A stretch of DNA of 64,000 nucleotides from assembly GCA_028715885.1 (NCBI GenBank), contig JAQUQX010000002.1:62001-126000 (forward strand), written 5' to 3'. Position numbers and translations under genes: made by a program. Position 1 is the stretch's first letter. Every line of letters begins with the position of its first letter. Below the pieces are notes generated by a model, which saw nothing but the letters and a program-made list of their open reading frames with translations, was not told where the DNA came from and ran no database searches. Shown here piece by piece: positions 53,232-62,201 of this stretch. The stretch is from Candidatus Methanoperedens sp. (lineage in GTDB: Archaea > Halobacteriota > Methanosarcinia > Methanosarcinales > Methanoperedenaceae).

Positions 53232-54185
53232 TCACCAAATACAATTACACCTGATTTTCTTATAATCCAACCTTATCTTTTCCCACATCTCAACAGTCTC
53301 CTTGCACAAAGCAACCCCTGTATAACCATATTTATTTTTTAAATAATCAATAAGCATCGAGTACATTTCATACCTGAGTTCAGAATCTATCTTTTTACCC
53401 CAATTTGATTTTTCAGATAGGAATTTCACCCATGTCTTATCTTTAGAATTATTTATCGTACTCTGAAGCCCTCTCAGCGAACCAAGAGTGATTCTTTCAG
53501 GAGTAAATTGCTCAAAAATCATATCTACAAGTTTTTTATAATGCTTATCCCATTCAAAAACCGGAACCATCGGGTCTATTCGAATTCTCGTTTCATACCC
53601 AGCCTCGCTCACCTTTCTTGCCGCTTCAATTCTATCTTCAACTCGTGGAGCTTTCTCCCACTTTTTTGATACAGCAGGAGCATTCATACTAAAACTTACA
53701 ATAACATTTCTATGCTCATCGATTTTCAATAAATTATCAACATTCGTTGATTTTGTCAAGAAAAGCACTTTATGCTTTTTTTGAGCTTCAAACAATGGAA
53801 TAATGAATTTTGAAAACGGGTCATTCGAATGTTCAGACAGTAATGAATCACTTAATTCGCCTGTATTCAATATTTCGGGAAGAGAACCGTTATTCAAAAA
53901 TGTGCTGACATGTTCTTTCACTCTAAAACGGTCTTTTTGTCTTGGCTGTTTTCCTGTAAACCTGAATGTTCCCTGCAAAAAACACCAGGCGCAGTCATAA
54001 GCACACCCATTTGCCCATTTCAATTCTAAAAAATGAGGGCAGATAACATCAGTCTTTTTTTCTGGTAGCGGGGTTTTTTCAAATCTGCAAATTATGGAGC
54101 CATCCCCGACCCTCTGGACAAGACTTTTTTTAGAACCATCTATCGTCGGATATACCTGTTTTTTTATCTGCATTATAGGTTCCAT
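53232..54185 (-). CDS. Three-cysteine-motif radical SAM protein (SPL-like)
   Basis: The 317 residues have LKWANGCAYDCAWCFLQGTF, with radical SAM cluster cysteines at 61, 65 and 68. TRIRIDPMVPVFEWDKHY in the barrel resembles spore-photoproduct-lyase-type enzymes. The region before the cluster (residues 1-55) is short. It is the first gene of a two-gene unit with the TcmP gene. A GATATATTT box lies close to the ATG, so the message may be almost leaderless or translation may begin at the Met at residue 5 (54173). SPL-type repair of DNA is only one option; the three-Cys pairing argues for an unassigned RNA/DNA or peptide modification. Confidence 0.7.
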   Translation of the reverse strand: MEPIMQIKKQVYPTIDGSKKSLVQRVGDGSIICRFEKTPLPEKKTDVICPHFLELKWANGCAYDCAWCFLQGTFRFTGKQPRQKDRFRVKEHVSTFLNNGSLPEILNTGELSDSLLSEHSNDPFSKFIIPLFEAQKKHKVLFLTKSTNVDNLLKIDEHRNVIVSFSMNAPAVSKKWEKAPRVEDRIEAARKVSEAGYETRIRIDPMVPVFEWDKHYKKLVDMIFEQFTPERITLGSLRGLQSTINNSKDKTWVKFLSEKSNWGKKIDSELRYEMYSMLIDYLKNKYGYTGVALCKETVEMWEKIRLDYKKIRCNCIW

Positions 54186-54470
54186 TTACTTAAATCCTGA
54201 TAAATATATCTAATTTAGTATCATGTTACATTGTATATACAACTATAGTAAGCAGGGCGAAAGTATTCAGTTCTAATTGTCGAATCTTCGTTCATCGGCG
54301 TCATGCCATCCACTGTGTATAGACACGTGTTCCACCTACTGCGAAGCAATACGTGTGGGCGACACCAACTGTGGCAACGGTTGACATGGATGCGCCCTTC
54401 CGAGACTCGACTCGGGGCGTACATCTGCGTTTTATAAATTCATTACCCCAAAAAATACATCAAAACTATA
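54186..54470. other. Intergenic stretch upstream of the radical SAM gene
   Basis: This gap of about 285 bp contains the promoter region of the radical SAM gene, the 12-bp palindrome TTGTATATACAA (54231-54242) and the second copy of the repeat-like segment (54388 onward). A 67-codon frame at 54221-54424 on the minus strand (VDGMTPMNEDSTIRTEYFRP) looks like the relic of a mobile-element or integrase gene, but I cannot match it. I see no further gene. Confidence 0.5.
54388..54427. repeat. Intergenic repeat-like segment, copy 2
   Basis: GGATGCGCCCTTCCGA (54388-54403), GACTCGGGG (54409-54417) and then ATCTGCGTT match the order of the copy at 24803-24850, with one mismatch in the first block. This copy ends about 45 bp from the 3' end of the tRNA-Cys gene. 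ACGTGTTCC/ACGTGTGGG and GACACC flank it on the other side. Confidence 0.4.
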
Positions 54471-54542
54471 AGCCAAGGTCCGGAGTCGAACCGGATTGGA
54501 ATCGCTCTGCAGGCGATTGCGTAGCCGTTCCGCCACCTTGGC
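54471..54542 (-). tRNA. tRNA-Cys (anticodon GCA)
   Basis: The minus strand folds into a complete 72-nt cloverleaf. The acceptor stem is GCCAAGG/CCTTGGC, the D stem GCG/CGC with a GGC-containing loop, and the anticodon stem ATCGC/GCGAT around CTGCAGA, whose central GCA reads cysteine codons. The T arm is TCCGG-TTCGACT-CCGGA. The discriminator base is U, the usual identity element for tRNA-Cys. CCA is not encoded and no intron is present. A TATA-like TTATCTATAA at 54561-54570 lies about 23 nt upstream of the first base, a normal archaeal spacing. Confidence 0.93.
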
Positions 54543-54643
54543 AGCACGGCTACATACACATTATAGATAATAAGGTTTTTGTGAAATTCGTTTTTGGTAA
54601 AAACCAAACACAATATATTCTATCTAACTTATATTATTGTTTT

Positions 54644-54659
54644 CCGAAATACTTATATA
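54644..54659 (+). promoter_or_regulatory. Thermosome gene promoter (BRE and TATA box)
   Basis: CCGAAA (54644-54649) followed by CTTATATA (54652-54659) is a strong archaeal BRE/TATA pair. The transcription start should fall near 54682, giving a leader of about 55 nt that includes the GGAGGTT ribosome-binding site at 54725-54731. Confidence 0.7.
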
Positions 54660-54683
54660 GAATTACAAACAATGGAACGCCTC

Positions 54684-54703
54684 GTACAAGCGTGTATTTG
54701 TAC
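54684..54703 (+). promoter_or_regulatory. Putative operator of the thermosome gene
   Basis: GTACAA (54684-54689) and TTGTAC (54698-54703) form a perfect inverted repeat around an 8-nt spacer. It begins at the expected transcription start, 25 nt past the TATA box, where a heat-shock repressor such as Phr or HSR1 would act. The sequence is not the known Phr site, so the factor is unknown. Confidence 0.5.
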
Positions 54704-54738
54704 AGATTACTAAAATAAATTTTAACGGAGGTTTATTT

Positions 54739-56388
54739 ATGGCAGGACAATTAGCAGGACAGCCCATCTTCATTTTAAGAGAGGGCAGTCAGAGAACAAA
54801 AGGAAGAGAAGCGCAGAACAACAACATTATGGCTGCAAAAGCAGTAGCAGCAGCCGTCAGGACAACCCTCGGACCAAAAGGCATGGATAAAATGCTCGTG
54901 GATTCGATGGGAGACATTGTAATCACAAACGATGGTGCAACCATTCTTAAGGAAATGGATATCGAACACCCAGCCGCAAAGATGATAGTTGAGGTCGCAA
55001 AGACCCAGGACGACGAAGTCGGAGACGGCACAACCACGGCAGCGGTTCTTGCAGGTGAGTTCTTAAAGAATGCGGAAGAACTCCTTGAAGCAGGCGTGCA
55101 TCCCACAGTTATCGCAAGCGGGTACAGGCTAGCATCAATAAAAGCCAGGGAAATCCTTCAAACCCTTGCAAAACGAGTTACTTCGGACGACAGGGATTTA
55201 TTATTAAAAATCGCAGCCACTGCAATAACAGGAAAAGGAGCCGAGGCATCCAAGGATGTCTTTGCCAACCTGACTGTAAATGCAGTACTGGCAGTAGTTG
55301 ATATCGAAAACGGTAAAAAAACAGTAGATGTCGAAGACATCAAAGTTGAGAAGAAAGTGGGCGGCAGCGTTGAAGAATCAGTATTGATCGAAGGTATGGT
55401 AATAGACAAGGAAAGAGTCCATACCAACATGCCAAAGAAAGTCACGGACGCAAAAATACTTCTTATCAACGAAGCCCTTGAAATCAAGAAGACAGAAGTG
55501 GACGCTGAAATTTCAATCAAATCACCAGACCAGCTCCAGTTGTTCCTTGACCAGGAAGAACAGATGATACATGACATGGTCAATAAAGTGATTGACAGCG
55601 GTGCAAATGTGCTTTTTGTGCAAAAAGGCATTGATGATATCGCACAGCATTATCTCGCCAAAGCCGGAATTTATGCGGCAAGGCGTGTAAAGAAGAGCGA
55701 CATGGATAAACTTGCACGCGCAACAGGCGCAAAGGTACTGACAAGCCTGAAAGAAATCAACGACTCCGACCTTGGAAAAGCAGGTCTTGTTGAAGAGAAG
55801 AAGATTGGCGACGAAGCCATGACGTATGTTACCGAATGCCACAACCCCAAGGCAGTATCAATTATCCTCCGCGGCGGAACAGAACATGTCGTGGATGAAG
55901 CTGAGCGCGCACTGCATGATGCGCTGCGCGTCGTAGGAGTTGCAATCGAGGATGAGACACTCGTAGCAGGCGGCGGCTCACCTGAGGTCGAACTGGCTCT
56001 TAGGCTTCGCGAATACTCTGCCACATTGAAAGGCAGGGAACAGCTTGCAGTTGCCAAATTTGCCGAGGCGCTTGAAGTTATCCCGAGAACACTTGCAGAG
56101 AATGCGGGTCTTGACCCCATCGACAAGCTCGTGGAGATGAGAAGCCAGCATGAGAAGGGCAACAAAACAGCCGGCTTGAACGTGTTCACCGGTAAAGTCG
56201 TGGACATGTGGAAGGAAGGCGTTGTTGAGCCGCTCCGCGTTAAAACGCAGGCTATCAGTTCAGGCACGGAAGCAGCCACCATGATTCTGCGCATCGACGA
56301 CGTACTCTCCAGCAAATCCGCACCCGGCGGCGGTATGCCACCGGGAGGAATGCCACCAGGCATGGGCGGAATGGAAGGAATGGACTAA
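54739..56388 (+). CDS. thsA: Thermosome subunit (group II chaperonin)
   Basis: The 549 residues have all the hallmarks of archaeal chaperonins: [20 protein letters not shown] and [19 protein letters not shown] near the N terminus, [18 protein letters not shown] with the catalytic Asp, and [17 protein letters not shown] in the C-terminal equatorial domain. The tail ends with [14 protein letters not shown]-like Gly/Met repeats. It forms eight- or nine-membered double rings with a built-in lid and folds proteins in the cytosol using ATP. An 8-bp terminator hairpin overlaps the stop codon. A putative operator sits at its transcription start. Confidence 0.95.
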   Translation: MAGQLAGQPIFILREGSQRTKGREAQNNNIMAAKAVAAAVRTTLGPKGMDKMLVDSMGDIVITNDGATILKEMDIEHPAAKMIVEVAKTQDDEVGDGTTTAAVLAGEFLKNAEELLEAGVHPTVIASGYRLASIKAREILQTLAKRVTSDDRDLLLKIAATAITGKGAEASKDVFANLTVNAVLAVVDIENGKKTVDVEDIKVEKKVGGSVEESVLIEGMVIDKERVHTNMPKKVTDAKILLINEALEIKKTEVDAEISIKSPDQLQLFLDQEEQMIHDMVNKVIDSGANVLFVQKGIDDIAQHYLAKAGIYAARRVKKSDMDKLARATGAKVLTSLKEINDSDLGKAGLVEEKKIGDEAMTYVTECHNPKAVSIILRGGTEHVVDEAERALHDALRVVGVAIEDETLVAGGGSPEVELALRLREYSATLKGREQLAVAKFAEALEVIPRTLAENAGLDPIDKLVEMRSQHEKGNKTAGLNVFTGKVVDMWKEGVVEPLRVKTQAISSGTEAATMILRIDDVLSSKSAPGGGMPPGGMPPGMGGMEGMD

Positions 56389-56419
56389 GCGGTTAATACC
56401 GCTTATTTTTTTCTTTTTC
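56386..56419 (+). terminator. Intrinsic terminator of the thermosome gene
   Basis: TAAGCGGT (56386-56393) pairs perfectly with ACCGCTTA (56398-56405) around the loop TAAT, and is followed by a T-rich tract to 56419. The 5' arm begins in the stop codon itself. Only a short gap separates it from the next gene's ribosome-binding site. Confidence 0.75.
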
Positions 56420-56430
56420 AAGGATTTTTG

Positions 56431-57543
56431 ATGGATATTCTTGATACTTCAAAACATACAAAAAAAGAATCAGTCCGGATTCTTTCAGAAGAACTTGAAA
56501 AATATCCTATTTTAATATTAACCGGACCGCAGGGAGGGGGGAAAACAACCCTTGCTATACAGATGCTCAACGATAATGTTGGGGCTTATTTTGAGGGAAG
56601 GGCGCGCGCAGCCCAGCCTGTTGTACTTATCAGGAAAGATTTTGTTGAGAAGATGAAGGGGGAAATTTATGAGAAAAGAAAGCTTCCCATCTTTGAAGGT
56701 GATGAGCCCGTTTATGTCGAAGTTTCGATTTACGACCAGGTTAAACTGCTGGTTGAGAACATATTCGATGTGATGGAACTCGGGGAGCCTGAATTAATCA
56801 GGCAGATTACCCTCCTGATAAAAAAACTTGGTGCTGTTCCCAAAAGTGTTGAACTTATAGCCAGCGATGAGGAGCTTGTAAAAAGGAGGCTTGCGAGGCA
56901 CCTTGACGCAAAAGAGCGGCTGTCCACACTGCTTGAGAAGGAGAAAAAATACGGGATAGAATCAAATCTCCTGGGCATCCAGGGAGCGAGGGTCACCGAT
57001 ATCTTAAATCGCGATGGTGTGGCTGATTATTCGGAAGACCAGATTTCAAGGACTATCAAGGATTTTGACAGGATAATTCCCACAAAAGGATTGACTTTAA
57101 AAGATTGCCTGGAAAAGATGATTGAAATCTCAAATAATGAGAATAAGGAGAGCGGTTTTCTCGTACTTCACACAGACGATGGCGAAAAAATCATAAGCGA
57201 CCTCATCGTGGGGAAAAAAACCAACTCCTTAATCGGAGTTACGCTTCTTGAGATATATGTAGGTTTCAGGCAGAACAGGACTCTTTATCGCGCTTATAAG
57301 CATGAGAAAGAAGGAAAACTTGAAGTCATACACTCATATACGCCCACGCTCCAGGAACTTGAGTTCATTTCAAATCCCTGGACTCCTCCAACTGATTTTC
57401 CCATATTGTCTTCAGCAGATGTCGCGGCAGCGGAGCGGTTCGATGTGATGGTGTCTGTGGTTGAATCCGACGGGAATGTGGAATCATCTAACAAAAAGAG
57501 AAAAAAAGAGCTGGATGAGATTGTTTCTGGTTTGATTTCTTAG
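56431..57543 (+). CDS. P-loop ATPase-like protein of unknown function
   Basis: The 370 residues from the ATG at 56431 (AAGGA 6 nt upstream; a TTG start one codon earlier is less likely) have a clear Walker A, LILTGPQGGGKTTLAIQML, near residue 30. No plain Walker B or other nucleotide-binding motif stands out, though FEGRARAAQPVVLIRKDF and GFLVLHTDDGEKIISD are notable. The middle part (120-230) is helical and charged, and a second alpha/beta domain lies between 240 and 330. The C-terminal end is a Lys-rich helix. I do not recognise the family. It follows the thermosome gene in the same direction, across a terminator. Confidence 0.5.
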   Translation: MDILDTSKHTKKESVRILSEELEKYPILILTGPQGGGKTTLAIQMLNDNVGAYFEGRARAAQPVVLIRKDFVEKMKGEIYEKRKLPIFEGDEPVYVEVSIYDQVKLLVENIFDVMELGEPELIRQITLLIKKLGAVPKSVELIASDEELVKRRLARHLDAKERLSTLLEKEKKYGIESNLLGIQGARVTDILNRDGVADYSEDQISRTIKDFDRIIPTKGLTLKDCLEKMIEISNNENKESGFLVLHTDDGEKIISDLIVGKKTNSLIGVTLLEIYVGFRQNRTLYRAYKHEKEGKLEVIHSYTPTLQELEFISNPWTPPTDFPILSSADVAAAERFDVMVSVVESDGNVESSNKKRKKELDEIVSGLIS

Positions 57544-57627
57544 TTTGTTCAATACTATGAGTTATAATAATTAATAATCTTCCACTTTTAATGTTTCATC
57601 CATTACCTTATACTCGCATACACGCTG

Positions 57628-57990
57628 CTATTTCCTGTATTTCTTCAATATTTTCATGAACTCGACTACATTTATCGGCTTTGGAATGTATTCATTAAAC
57701 CCTTCTGCGAGAAATCTCTCCTTGTCCCCCTTCATCGCGTATGCAGTTACAGCGATTGCGGGCGTATTCTTATAACCGGGTTTGCTTTTGATAATCCTGG
57801 TCGCAGCAGCGCCGTCCATGCCTGGGAGTTCTATGTCCATGACTATCAGGTCATAAACCTCCCTTTCCGCTTTCTTAACAGCTTCTTCTCCATTCACAGC
57901 CGTTTCAGTCGTAAAGCCGCACGCTGTGAGCATCTCAACCACAAGTTCCATATTGAGGGGATTATCCTCAACCACAAGCGCTTTTGTCAT
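57628..57990 (-). CDS. CheY-like single-domain response regulator
   Basis: The 120-residue protein is a receiver domain alone, with acidic pocket VVEDN (residues 6-10), phospho-acceptor Asp52 in VMDIELPGMDG, VTAYAMKG with the conserved Thr/Ala, and Lys in YIPKPIN. There is no output domain. Its start overlaps the stop of the sensor kinase gene by four bases, so it is very likely phosphorylated by that kinase and acts through protein contact. Confidence 0.85.
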   Translation of the reverse strand: MTKALVVEDNPLNMELVVEMLTACGFTTETAVNGEEAVKKAEREVYDLIVMDIELPGMDGAAATRIIKSKPGYKNTPAIAVTAYAMKGDKERFLAEGFNEYIPKPINVVEFMKILKKYRK

Positions 57991-60647
57991 TTATTGTTCC
58001 TCCTTCTCTTATCCTTCAATGGAATTGAAAATATAAATGTACTCCCTTTACCAAACTTGCTTTCCACCGATATAGTGCCTCCGTGCAGTTCCACAAGCTG
58101 CTTTGTAATCGCAAGCCCTATTCCCGTACCGCCATATTTCCGGCTTGATCCCATATCCACCTGCTGGAACATCCTGAATAATTTCCCCATATCCTCTTCC
58201 TTAATCCCTATTCCCGTATCAGAGACCGAAAACTTAGCCATATCGCCCTCTTTTTTCGACGTTACAGTAACAGTCCCGCCTTCAGGCTTGATGAATTTCA
58301 CTGCATTATCAAGCAGGTTGGAAAATATCTGTTTGAATCTCTTCCTGTCTGCCATTATAAACCCGAGTTTGGGGTCCAATTCTTTTATAACCAGCAAATT
58401 ACGACTCGCTGCGGATGGTTTTATCTGGTCAATGGTTTCCTCTATGGTTTCAGGCACAGCCACTTTCTCAATAGTGAGTTCCAGCTTCTTTGCTTCTATC
58501 AGGGTCAGGTCAAGAATATCTTCGATTAGGCTGAGCTGGCGTTTTCCGCTTCTAAGAATATTGTCTATGAAATGTTCCTGTCTCTCATTCAATTCTCCAG
58601 CCATCTTCCCCTTCAGCAGTTCTGAAAACCCCAGTACCGCATTCATCGGGGTTCGCAGTTCATGGCTCATGATTGATAAAAACTCGGACTTTGCGCGGCT
58701 TGCATGGGCAAGGCGCTCGTTTTCAAGGCGCATTTTTTCCGCGATTTTTTTCTCGGTCAAGTCGCGCATAAATACAAAGAACTTTCCACCTCCAATCTCC
58801 AGATAATTAACACTGGCTTCAATTTCAATAATTCTGCCATCCTTACGCTTATGACGAGTTTCGAATCTGTCCCAGCCAGCCTCAATTATTCGCTTAATGC
58901 GTTGAACTATCATTGCCTCTGTTTCTACAACCTCGAGATCCTTTATGCTCATATTAAGCAATTCGTCGCGACTATAACCTATCATAGAGCAATAGGAATC
59001 ATTGACATCCAGGATGCGCCCCTGAACATCAGCAACAAAAAAACCATCCGTCGCAGTACGGAGTATGGTTTTGTATTCCAACTCCGATTTCTTGCGCTCT
59101 GTGATATCCAGAAAAACGCCGTACATTGCAGGTTTATCATGGTAGGTAAAAGGAATTGCCACAATCTCCACATCTACAGGCGTGCCGTCAAGCCTCAGGA
59201 ACTTTTCTTCTATGAGAGGCGCTATTTTTCCTTCCTCCTGCATACGAATGCGTTCTTTGGCAATCTTATGGTAATCGGGATGTATAATTTCCAATACCGG
59301 TTTTCCAATGAATAGAGAAGGATTTGCTGCGCCAAGAATTTTTGCTCCTGCTAAATTCATAAACACAAATTTACCTTCGGAATGGATAGCGATTCCATAC
59401 GGGGAGAATTCCACAAGCCTGCGGTAGCGTTCCTCGCTCTCCCGCAGCGCCTCCTCAGACCGCTTGCGCTCTGTGATGTCCCTTGCCACATGAATGACGC
59501 GGATGACCTTTCCGGTTTCATCTTTAATGGGAGAGGTGGAGACCTCTACATATCGCTTTTCCCCATCCCTGACGCAATGTATATGCTCGGTTACTGAATA
59601 TTCGCCTGTGTTTATGGTTTCCAGAAGAGGGCACAATTCATCAAAAAGATTACACGGTCCTGCGCGTTTATGGGTTATCTCATAACAGGTTTTTCCAATC
59701 ACATCTTCTTTATTCAGCCCGTAACTTTCCAGGAAAAACGTATTTGCATCGATTATCCTGAAATCACTGACATCAATAACTGAAATAGCGTCGTTCATGC
59801 TATTCAGGACGGTTTCGATAAATTCTTTTGATTTTTTAAGCGCATCCGCAGCCTGCATGCGCTCGGCGGTTGATTTCTGAAGTCCTTCAGCCATTTTATT
59901 GAAGGTATCTGCCAGTTCGCCGATTTCGTCCTTTGATTTGATTTCTATCCTGGCGCCAAGATTACCCCCGCCTATATCGACGGCTGCTTCTCTTAGTTTC
60001 ATAACCGGATTAGCGATGTTTCTGGAAAAAACATAGCCGAGACCAAGAGCACCGGTAACAGCAGCTAAACTGATTATAAGAATAATATTGTAAAGGAATG
60101 CAGCATTTTGTTTGGCTGTGTTTTGTTGTTCCGCCTGCATATCCACTTCCACTTTTGAAAGTTTAAGACCGTCGCTTCGGATTCTGGCGGCGACATCGTC
60201 AAGCTTCCGCACCAGATTTTCGTAATTTCCGATTACAAACTTTCCTGTTGTTTTCGTTTCATTATCATGCGCTTTTAACAGCGCTTCCCCAACAGACTGA
60301 AGCTCGTCTGTTTCAGACTTGATCGCTGATAAAATCTTTATAGCCTCGGGATTCTTCACCCTCGCTTCTATTATCGAATTTTGCTCGCGTAAAGATGCGA
60401 GTCTCTGGTAGAATTTCGTTCTGTCTGTTTCGTTATGCAATGTTAAATACAGCATTAAATGCCCCTGCGCCCTTTTTGCATAACTGCTCACTTCATTTGA
60501 CGCTTCAACTATAGTTCCAAAATGTTTTTCACCGCCTTCATAAGTGCTAACAACATGGTTATTGGCATAAAGACTAAGAATACCGACAAGACCTACTAAT
60601 AATGAAACCGCTATAAACCCGGTAATCAATTTTTGTTTAATTTTCAT
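57987..60647 (-). CDS. Membrane multi-PAS sensor histidine kinase
   Basis: The 886 residues begin with a membrane helix (10-30), an outer helical sensor region of about 150 residues (4HB/CHASE3-like), a second helix (about 185-207) and a HAMP domain (to about 260). Three PAS domains follow, each ending in a DITERKR-like or DLTEKK segment. A HisKA domain has the phospho-acceptor His in FLSIMSHELRTPMNAVL near residue 660, and a HATPase has DNAVKFIKPEGG, DTGIGIKEEDM and GTGIGLAITKQLVE. All catalytic motifs are intact. The ligand is unknown; PAS domains often sense redox or small molecules. It is coupled to the CheY-like gene. Confidence 0.85.
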   Translation of the reverse strand: MKIKQKLITGFIAVSLLVGLVGILSLYANNHVVSTYEGGEKHFGTIVEASNEVSSYAKRAQGHLMLYLTLHNETDRTKFYQRLASLREQNSIIEARVKNPEAIKILSAIKSETDELQSVGEALLKAHDNETKTTGKFVIGNYENLVRKLDDVAARIRSDGLKLSKVEVDMQAEQQNTAKQNAAFLYNIILIISLAAVTGALGLGYVFSRNIANPVMKLREAAVDIGGGNLGARIEIKSKDEIGELADTFNKMAEGLQKSTAERMQAADALKKSKEFIETVLNSMNDAISVIDVSDFRIIDANTFFLESYGLNKEDVIGKTCYEITHKRAGPCNLFDELCPLLETINTGEYSVTEHIHCVRDGEKRYVEVSTSPIKDETGKVIRVIHVARDITERKRSEEALRESEERYRRLVEFSPYGIAIHSEGKFVFMNLAGAKILGAANPSLFIGKPVLEIIHPDYHKIAKERIRMQEEGKIAPLIEEKFLRLDGTPVDVEIVAIPFTYHDKPAMYGVFLDITERKKSELEYKTILRTATDGFFVADVQGRILDVNDSYCSMIGYSRDELLNMSIKDLEVVETEAMIVQRIKRIIEAGWDRFETRHKRKDGRIIEIEASVNYLEIGGGKFFVFMRDLTEKKIAEKMRLENERLAHASRAKSEFLSIMSHELRTPMNAVLGFSELLKGKMAGELNERQEHFIDNILRSGKRQLSLIEDILDLTLIEAKKLELTIEKVAVPETIEETIDQIKPSAASRNLLVIKELDPKLGFIMADRKRFKQIFSNLLDNAVKFIKPEGGTVTVTSKKEGDMAKFSVSDTGIGIKEEDMGKLFRMFQQVDMGSSRKYGGTGIGLAITKQLVELHGGTISVESKFGKGSTFIFSIPLKDKRRRNNK

Positions 60648-60747
60648 CTTTATTGCCTTTCTTAAAAAATCTGTAAGATTCTTGATGCTATACCCGCATC
60701 ACTCCTGTGTTATTTAATATAAACATAGTAAGTTTGCAATATAACCC

Positions 60748-61974
60748 TTATGTCGATGCGTCATTTTCCCTGACCGGGAGCATGAAGTAGAATGTCGAGC
60801 CCTCACCGGGCTTGGATTCCACCCAGATTCGTCCTCCATGGCGTTCCACGATTTTCTTGCATATCGCAAGCCCCATTCCGGTGCTGGGGCCCTCCTTGCC
60901 ATACATGCGCTGGGATATTAAAAATATGCGGTCGTGGTACTGCGGGTCTATCCCGACGCCGTTATCGCGCACCGAGAATACCCATTCATTTCCCTTTTGC
61001 TTTGCGCTGATATGGACGCACGGCGGCTCGCTGCTTCGGAACTTGATGGCATTTTCTATCAGGTTATGAAACAACTGGAGAAGCTGGAGCTTGTCAGACA
61101 TTACAGCAGGCAGGGGGTCGTGGGTTATCACAGCACCGTTCTTCTCAATATCTCCCTTGAGATTATCCAGCGCGCAGTTCAATACGGTGGCGCTATCGGT
61201 AGCCTCAAAGCGGGTACCCACGCGCGAATATGCTATCAGGTCGTTATTTCTTTTCTTCATCCGGGCAACGGCATCCAGAGTGCGCATAAATAATTCACCA
61301 TCATCCTTATCGAACTTATGAAAGTAGCGTCGGCATAACAACTCCATGTTGCCAAGTACCGTTTTTAGCGGCTGCTGCAAATCACGCGAGCCCAGATGGA
61401 CGAATTGTTCTAATTCCGCGCTGGAACGGGCTAACGCATTCAGGGTCTGCCTTAACTCAGCCTCAGCCCGCTGGCGTTCGGCTATTTCTCTCTCAAGTTC
61501 GACGATTTTCTCCTCAAGCTTCCTTACGATGCGCTCGCTGTATTGTTTTAAGTATTCTTCCTCTGTCCTGATGAGGGGTTTTCCGAGTTTTATCTTTCCC
61601 GCTTCATATTCCCTGAGCACAGTTTCTATTTCTTGCAGCAGGTCTTTCAGTTTCGCCGGTTTAACGATGAATCGCGACGCCCCCAGTTTCACCGCCAGCT
61701 CCCTGTCCTTTTCGCTCTCGAAGTGCGCGGTATAAAACACTACAGGGATGCCCTTTGTAATTTCGTTCTTTTTCAGTTCCCGCAACAGCGCGAACCCGTC
61801 CATTCCGGGCATCATAATATCGGATATTATGAGGTCGGGCTTTGACGCCTCCACGGATTCCAGAGCCTCGATGCCGTTGCACGCCTCCTCAACTTCATGG
61901 TTTTTAGCTGAAAGCATCTCACTGAGCAAAATCCTGTCGTTCTGGTTATCGTCCACAACCAATACTTTTGCCAT
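60748..61974 (-). CDS. REC-histidine kinase protein lacking the usual phospho-acceptor His
   Basis: The ATG at 61974 has a GGGGGGAT site 4 nt away; a TTG start five codons upstream is less likely. The 408-residue protein has an N-terminal receiver domain (VVDDN, Asp52 in SDIMMPGMDGF, FIVKPAKL), a coiled-coil linker (about 150-190) and a HisKA-like dimerisation domain. A HATPase follows with NLIENAIKFRSSEP, DNGVGIDPQYHD and GPSTGMGLAICKKIVERHGG. The H-box reads FVHLGSRDLQQPLKTVLG, where family members have SHDL; the His is Arg (CGT, 61384-61386). It may be a phosphatase or a signalling partner. It is soluble and follows the operon of the larger kinase. Confidence 0.8.
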   Translation of the reverse strand: MAKVLVVDDNQNDRILLSEMLSAKNHEVEEACNGIEALESVEASKPDLIISDIMMPGMDGFALLRELKKNEITKGIPVVFYTAHFESEKDRELAVKLGASRFIVKPAKLKDLLQEIETVLREYEAGKIKLGKPLIRTEEEYLKQYSERIVRKLEEKIVELEREIAERQRAEAELRQTLNALARSSAELEQFVHLGSRDLQQPLKTVLGNMELLCRRYFHKFDKDDGELFMRTLDAVARMKKRNNDLIAYSRVGTRFEATDSATVLNCALDNLKGDIEKNGAVITHDPLPAVMSDKLQLLQLFHNLIENAIKFRSSEPPCVHISAKQKGNEWVFSVRDNGVGIDPQYHDRIFLISQRMYGKEGPSTGMGLAICKKIVERHGGRIWVESKPGEGSTFYFMLPVRENDAST

Positions 61975-62201
61975 TGCTATCCCCCCCAACTTTTTGTTTC
62001 TTATGGCACCCCATTAACCGAATCCTCCTTGATTATTCTCATTCCACTGGCGTCTCAGCATCATCCGCTACATCAAGAACATACCTGCTAACATCCCGTT
62101 TTATCCAATTTTATTAACAGTATTTATTCCACTTGCTAATAATTAAACTTTTGTTTCAAGTTTCAAATGCCTTCCCGCAATATTCTGGGTAAATTCAGGC
62201 T

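Noticed and set aside
54353-54718. 121-codon reading frame running through the tRNA-Cys gene and thermosome promoter
   Set aside because: It overlaps a complete tRNA on the other strand and a promoter, and has no domain pattern.
55671-56363. 230-codon reading frame antisense to the thermosome gene
   Set aside because: Ser/Pro-rich composition typical of antisense shadows; the thermosome on the other strand is certain.
57994-58806. 270-codon reading frame antisense to the sensor kinase
   Set aside because: Ser/Ile-rich shadow of the kinase and ATPase domains, with no domain of its own.
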